Shown: positions 59,916 to 64,000 of the stretch, in pieces
Numbering within the stretch: position 1 is the stretch's first letter
Layout of the letters: each line of letters opens with the position of its first letter
Assembly (NCBI RefSeq): GCF_018476525.1
Contig: NZ_JAHCST010000004.1
Span: 124,001-188,000 of the forward strand
DNA: 64,000 nt
Origin: Acrocarpospora catenulata
GTDB taxonomy: Bacteria; Actinomycetota; Actinomycetes; Streptosporangiales; Streptosporangiaceae
Direction of reading: 5' to 3'
Notes under the pieces: model-generated
Databases searched by the model: none
What the model was told of the DNA's origin: nothing
Seen by the model: only the letters and a program-made list of their open reading frames with translations
Position numbers and translations under genes: made by a program

Positions 59916-60574
59916 GACGGTGTCCCTTCGGAAGCGGTGACTGCTGGTGGGGTGATCAGGCCCAGGTCGGCCAGCGCGCGCAGGAGGGGCTGCGCGGCGA
60001 CCGTCACGGCGGCCAGGTCGGTCTGCGACGGTGCCCGGGTGGCACCGTCCAGGACCAGGGCCACTCCTGGGGCAATCCGCACACCGTGCATCAGGGTGGC
60101 TTCTGGCGCCGGTACGGATGGCGCCCGTACGGAGGGGGGCTCCGCGGAGTTCACCTCGGCGCGGGTGGCGGGTGCGCGGGTGGGAGCCGCGGCCCAGAAA
60201 CGTTCCAGGGAGGGTGGGGAGGCATGTTCGGGTTCAGGCGGGTAGCTGGGGTCGGAGAGATCCGCGTTGGGGAGATTCGCGATCGTCTGGAGGGTTGCGT
60301 TGGGTGCTCCGGTCAGTTCGAGCTGGATGTCCGCGATGGACCGGCCGGCCGCCTGGCGGCGTTTGACCGCCACCAGCTGGAGCAGGTGGCGCGGGCCGTA
60401 CAGGGCGACCCGGCCGCGCCGGGCCAGGGGCGGGTCGAGCAGGCCGATCGTGGCGTACCACCGGATGAGGCGTTCGTTGGGCACATCGCGGACCCGGCCG
60501 TTGACGCGCGCCTCGGTGCCCAGCACCTCTGCCGCGCGCTCGGCCAGCTCGCCGATGGTCCAGGTCTCGTCCAT
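59912..60574 (-). CDS. MerR-family transcriptional regulator
   Basis: 220 aa. N-terminal winged HTH at ~5-85 (WTIGELAERAAEVL, RLIRWYATIGLLDPPLARRGRVALYGPRHLLQLVAVKRRQAAGRSIADIQ). An extended Pro/Ala linker and a ~50-residue C-terminal region (GVALVLDGATRAPSQTDLAAVTVAAQPLLRALADLGLI) follow instead of a metal-binding tail. First gene of the operon with the VIT-vWA protein. A double TGACA/TGTCA palindrome sits 11-35 bp upstream of its ATG and is the obvious autoregulatory site. Confidence 0.88.
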   Translation of the reverse strand: MDETWTIGELAERAAEVLGTEARVNGRVRDVPNERLIRWYATIGLLDPPLARRGRVALYGPRHLLQLVAVKRRQAAGRSIADIQLELTGAPNATLQTIANLPNADLSDPSYPPEPEHASPPSLERFWAAAPTRAPATRAEVNSAEPPSVRAPSVPAPEATLMHGVRIAPGVALVLDGATRAPSQTDLAAVTVAAQPLLRALADLGLITPPAVTASEGTPS

Positions 60575-60584
60575 ACCCTCACAA

Positions 60585-60609
60585 TGACACTGTCACGATG
60601 ACAGTGTCA
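60585..60609. promoter_or_regulatory. Operator: tandem TGACA-N-TGTCA palindromes
   Basis: TGACACTGTCA-cga-TGACAGTGTCA: each 11-mer is itself a palindrome, and together they form a perfect 25-bp dyad with four half-sites. It lies between the MerR gene (-) and dps (+), 11 bp from the MerR ATG and 69 bp before the dps ATG. Confidence 0.75.
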
Positions 60610-60678
60610 ACTTCGGAAGAGGTGTCCCAGGTTTCGGGTTGTACCTAACAGTCCATCTCGATGGGAGGAATTCGCTTT

Positions 60679-61146
60679 ATGGCTCCGATAACCAGCCTTC
60701 TGACTCCCGAGAACAAGAAGATCACCGGTACCGCCCTGCAGGGCGCGCTGGTCGAACTCATCGATCTGGCGCTGCTCGCCAAGCAGGCCCACTGGAATGT
60801 GACCGGACGGTTCTTCCGCTCCATCCACCTGCAGCTGGACGACATCGTCAAACTGGCCCGCAAGTACGCCGACGCGGTCGCCGAACGCGCCGCGGCCATC
60901 GGCGTCCATCCGGACGGGCGGGCGGCCACCGTCGCCCACGACAGCCACGTGCCGCACCTGGACGCCGGCGCGATCGAGGACGGCAAGGTCATCGCCGTGA
61001 TGACCGACATCCTGGAGTCGATCATCCGCCGGATGCGGGAGCGCATCGAGGCCACCGAGCGTCCCGACCCGGTCACCCAGGACCTGCTGATCTCCATCAC
61101 CGAGAAGCTCGAAGAGCAGCACTGGATGTTCCAGGCCCAGCGCTAA
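60679..61146 (+). CDS. dps: Dps-family ferritin-like DNA-protection protein
   Basis: 155 aa from ATG 60679 with GGGAGGA nine bases upstream. Four-helix ferritin-like fold. Interfacial ferroxidase ligands are recognisable in KQAHWNVTG, SIHLQLDDIV and ARKYADAVAERAAAIG. C-terminal DLLISITEKLEEQHWMFQAQ closes the bundle. It stores iron, detoxifies H2O2 and can compact DNA. It shares a short divergent region with the MerR operon and its TGACA operator. Its stop overlaps the stop of the convergent KAP gene by 4 nt. Confidence 0.94.
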   Translation: MAPITSLLTPENKKITGTALQGALVELIDLALLAKQAHWNVTGRFFRSIHLQLDDIVKLARKYADAVAERAAAIGVHPDGRAATVAHDSHVPHLDAGAIEDGKVIAVMTDILESIIRRMRERIEATERPDPVTQDLLISITEKLEEQHWMFQAQR

Positions 61147-64000
61147 AGCAGGCGTCTGGCCAGTTCGGCGATGGGCGGGTCCGAGGCGAGCAGGGAGCGC
61201 AGAGGCTCCCACCGGCTCGCCTCGGCCGGTCCTGGCAGTACCTTCCGCGACGCCTCGCCGAACTCGCCCGTCCCGGCCGCCCGTTCGAGCACGCCGAGCA
61301 CCGTCCCGCCCTGCGGGCACTCCCTGGCCAGCACCGACAGCAGCTGCGGCCAGCGGACGGCGAGGGCGGCCAGCTTGGCGACCTCGGCGTCGGTGGCCGG
61401 GCGGGCGCCGGCCAGTTGCTGGCGGTAGGTCACGAACGAGTAGAAGCGGAAGACGTTCACATAGCGCTTGAGCTCCCGGGGATTGCTGGCCGACAGCGCG
61501 GGGAGCGCCGCCTCGATGGCGCGGTAGGCGTTCTCGTCGCTGTAGAGGTCGTCGAAGACCCGGTCGGCGGCGGCCCTGGTCTCCACAGAAAGGCCGCCGA
61601 GGGCCTTCTCCCCGGGAGTGGCGCCCAGTCCTTCCTGCGCCGCGCGGGCGATCGCGTCGAGCGTGCCGGCCCGCGGGCGGCGGGCCCGGATCGCCCGTTC
61701 GATCCGGGCCACCAGCTCGTGGTCCAGGGCGCCCCCGGTGGCGGCCCGCGGTTCCGGGATCGCCACCTTGGGCGCTTCGTGCACCCCCATCAGCGCCCGT
61801 ACGTACGAGGGCAGTTCGGTGTCGTCGTCCAGCAACGGCACTGAGAGCGGCAGCTGCACGATCTTCTCGAGGAACCGCCACCCGATCCCCTCCCGCAGGC
61901 TCTCCGGCATGGCCTCGGCCAGCTCCCGGTACGCCTGCTCCACGTGCGCCGCCACCACCTCCGGCTCCATGGCCAGCAGGAACACGCAGTCCGGGAACTC
62001 CCCGGCGAGAAAGAGGTTGATCGCCTCGATCACCTGGGCCACCGTGCTGGACGAACACCGGTCCAGGTCGTCCACGAACACCACCAGCGGCCGTTCCACC
62101 GAGGCCACCAGCCCGAGCACGTGCCGCATGTCGGTCTGCACCAGGTGCAGGAAACCGGCCCGCGCCCGGTAACCGGGCTCGCTCACCAGGTCGGCGGCGA
62201 ACTCCGGGGCGGGCGCGAACAGGTCGGGCGGCCGGACCAGCGTGGTGAACGCGGTGTCCGCGGACTCGGTCAGGAACCGCGCCAGCCGTACCCAGCCGGT
62301 GACCACGGCCCCGAGCGCGCCCCCCGAGGCGATGACGGCCGCGCCGCCCTCCAGCGCGGGCAGCAGCGGGCTGGCCATCAGGGAGGCCCCCGCCAGTAGC
62401 AGCGCCCCGGCCAGCCCGAGCAGGGCCGGGGCCAGGCGCAGCACGATCAGCCGGTAGGCGCGGCGGCGCACCGCCTCCCGGTCCACCCGGGCCAGGTTGA
62501 GCCGGAGCCAGAACCGCTCCCGCTCTCCCCGGGGCAGCCGCTCGGTGACCTGGGTGATGATCTCGTGGGCCAGCCCGGCCCAGATCTGCTCCCCGTTCTG
62601 GTACATCCACGGGTTGAACCACACGGTGGGCCGCCACCCGGTCATCCCGGGCACGCCCTCCGGCAGCGGCTCCGGCGGTCGTTTGGCCCAGGTGCGGACC
62701 TCCGCGTTGGTGACCCGGTCCGGCGTCGCCGCCGCCCGGGGCCAGAACCGGGTGACCAGGGCGAGCAGCGGGGACGGCGGCCGCGCGGGCAGCGGCCTGG
62801 GCAGCCGGATGGGACCGGGTGACCCGGTGGCCGCCCCCGGGTCCAGATCGTTCTGGATCATCCGCATCAGCGAGGTCTTGCCGGTGCCCCACGGACCCTT
62901 GATCCCGATGGTCAGCGGCGGCCGGGTCTCCGGATGGCGGATGAAGGCGGCCACCGCCTCCGCGTACACCCGGTGGCCGAGCTCGTCGTCGATGGTCCAC
63001 CGGTCGGAGGTGAGCCGGGCCCGCGGCGGCATGCTGCGCCGTCCGGCCCGCCAGCGGCGCAGCACGCCGCCGGCCTCGTCCTGTTCGGCGGGGGTGAGCA
63101 GCGCCCGCCCGACCTCGGCCACGCTCGGATGCGCGAACGGGGTGCCCCGGCCGAGCAGCCGCCACCCGGCCAGCTCCTCGCGCGCCGCCGTCTCGCCCAC
63201 CAGCAGCTGGGCCACCTCGGGGGTGAGCTCCTCGTCCTCGCCCAGCAGCGCCGCCCGCCGGAGCAGGGCCTGGGCGGCGGGGCCGAGCTGCTCGTCGTAC
63301 ACCCGGGTGACCAGCCGGTCCGGCGCGGCGGGTCCGGCGCCGAGCCGCTCCAGCAGCGGGGCCAGCTCGGGCGGGAGGCTTTCCGGCCCGTTGGCGGCGG
63401 GGACCGCCACCGGGATGCCCAGGCCCTCGGCCGAGGTGAACAGGTGCGGCTGGAACTCGGCGTCCTCGCCGAACACGGCCAGCGCGTGGGCCAGCAGGTC
63501 GCCGACCGTGATCACGCCGTCCCGGTCCAGGTCGGCCTCGCCCGCCAGCAGGCCCCCGGCCACCACGTCGGTCAGCGACGGGCTGCCCGGCCGTACCTCG
63601 GCGCCGACGGCCAGGCCGGTGGTGAGGGCGGCGGCGGCCACCCCCGCCGGGGTGAGCAGCGCGCTGACCGCGGGTTCGTCCTCGCTGACGCTGCCGATCC
63701 AGCCGAAGTCCACCAGCATCAGCAGCGCGGCCGCCTCGGAGTTCCCCGCGGTGGCCCCGAACCGGCTGATCAGCGCGGTGAAGTCGGCGCCGCGCCACCC
63801 GGCGGTGCGCGGCCAGCGCACCAGCAGCAGGTCGCCGGGCCTGCCTGCCGCCAGGAAGTCGTCCAGCCGCCGGTGGTCCAGGCTGTCCCTGCTGGGCTGC
63901 GCCTGGACCTCGAAGCCGCAGCCGCGCAGCGCGCTGACCAGACGGCGTTCCGGCGAGGGCCGTCCCGGCTCGTCCGGGTCGAGGAAGACCAGGGCCTTAC
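61143..64000 (-). CDS. Caspase-like domain fused to KAP-family P-loop NTPase (5' end outside window)
   Basis: 951 residues visible; the frame is open to the window edge. Visible residues ~1-190 look like a caspase-like (C14) domain: ALVFLDPDEPG strand, GDLLLVRWPRT at the usual His strand (GDxLLVYFSGHG), LLMLVDFGWIG at the usual DCCxSG strand, and EADLDRDGVITVGDLL, the EF-hand-like loop near the end of bacterial caspases. Both catalytic residues are absent. After a linker, the KAP NTPase has Walker A GPWGTGKTS (~368), WFNPWMYQN, two membrane helices (~518-571) inserted between Walker motifs, and Walker B VFVDDLDRCS (~640). Such architectures are associated with signalling or biological-conflict systems. 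The caspase call is by pattern, so moderate. Confidence 0.82.
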   Translation of the reverse strand, partial: KALVFLDPDEPGRPSPERRLVSALRGCGFEVQAQPSRDSLDHRRLDDFLAAGRPGDLLLVRWPRTAGWRGADFTALISRFGATAGNSEAAALLMLVDFGWIGSVSEDEPAVSALLTPAGVAAAALTTGLAVGAEVRPGSPSLTDVVAGGLLAGEADLDRDGVITVGDLLAHALAVFGEDAEFQPHLFTSAEGLGIPVAVPAANGPESLPPELAPLLERLGAGPAAPDRLVTRVYDEQLGPAAQALLRRAALLGEDEELTPEVAQLLVGETAAREELAGWRLLGRGTPFAHPSVAEVGRALLTPAEQDEAGGVLRRWRAGRRSMPPRARLTSDRWTIDDELGHRVYAEAVAAFIRHPETRPPLTIGIKGPWGTGKTSLMRMIQNDLDPGAATGSPGPIRLPRPLPARPPSPLLALVTRFWPRAAATPDRVTNAEVRTWAKRPPEPLPEGVPGMTGWRPTVWFNPWMYQNGEQIWAGLAHEIITQVTERLPRGERERFWLRLNLARVDREAVRRRAYRLIVLRLAPALLGLAGALLLAGASLMASPLLPALEGGAAVIASGGALGAVVTGWVRLARFLTESADTAFTTLVRPPDLFAPAPEFAADLVSEPGYRARAGFLHLVQTDMRHVLGLVASVERPLVVFVDDLDRCSSSTVAQVIEAINLFLAGEFPDCVFLLAMEPEVVAAHVEQAYRELAEAMPESLREGIGWRFLEKIVQLPLSVPLLDDDTELPSYVRALMGVHEAPKVAIPEPRAATGGALDHELVARIERAIRARRPRAGTLDAIARAAQEGLGATPGEKALGGLSVETRAAADRVFDDLYSDENAYRAIEAALPALSASNPRELKRYVNVFRFYSFVTYRQQLAGARPATDAEVAKLAALAVRWPQLLSVLARECPQGGTVLGVLERAAGTGEFGEASRKVLPGPAEASRWEPLRSLLASDPPIAELARRLL

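Noticed and set aside
60607-63798. 1063-codon minus-strand open frame overlapping the KAP gene in another frame
   Set aside because: Arg/Gly/Ala low-complexity translation; the overlapping frame has Walker motifs and membrane helices.

Overview
The window is about 70% GC, with GTG and TTG starts and many 4-nt ATGA/GTGA gene overlaps. It carries radA-disA, an EtfD-like menaquinone-linked oxidoreductase, a ROK glucokinase cluster, a DivIVA-like coiled-coil protein and many secreted modular proteins. This points to a filamentous actinomycete, most likely Streptosporangiales (Nonomuraea/Streptosporangium type). The family assignment is inference; no rRNA or other taxonomic marker is present.

Layout. 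1-4.2 kb: two secreted carbohydrate-active proteins sharing near-identical F5/8C (CBM32-like) modules. 4.2-7.4 kb: molybdate ABC transporter modABC led by an HTH-Mop regulator. 7.4-11.1 kb: ArsB/NhaD-type transporter with a CBS protein, then a NarL-type two-component pair. 11.1-12.3 kb: secreted FG-GAP protein. 12.4-22.4 kb: a four-gene nonribosomal peptide operon on the minus strand. 23-31.8 kb: housekeeping and accessory genes (polysaccharide deacetylase, YiaA-like, HTH/ClpX-zinc-finger protein, kynureninase, VanZ, GntR, gamma-carbonic anhydrase, DivIVA-like, PIG-V-like). 31.9-41.1 kb: glycosyltransferase pair, EtfD, TetR, methyltransferases, sugar isomerase. 41.2-45.7 kb: radA and disA separated by an IS200/IS605 element with tnpA and tnpB. 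45.7-56.3 kb: FadD-like ligase, phosphoesterase, SRPBCC-ArsA-DUF5304-glk cluster, nuclease-family protein, propeller protein, hydrolase, plsC. 56.4-64 kb: collagen-like protein, MerR/VIT-vWA operon, dps, and a caspase-like/KAP NTPase cut by the window edge.

The most distinctive locus is the NRPS operon. Its first gene encodes one polypeptide with C-A-T-TE followed by a complete MFS transporter, and the TE has Cys in place of the usual nucleophilic Ser. It is followed by a free-standing carrier protein, a GT1 glycosyltransferase and a second C-A-T protein, all translationally coupled. My manual reading of the A-domain pockets gives Asp-like (first gene) and Gly-like (last gene) codes. A consistent order is carrier-bound starter -> Gly module -> Asp module -> Cys-TE release -> export by the fused MFS, with glycosylation. 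This is a prediction, not a demonstrated pathway.

Other notable points: an IS608-like insertion between radA and disA with deducible ends and a TnpB guide; a degenerate caspase-like domain fused to a KAP NTPase; a tandem TGACA/TGTCA palindrome between the MerR operon and dps; four 10-bp GTTCCA repeats; and a perfect (G3T)3G3 quadruplex motif.
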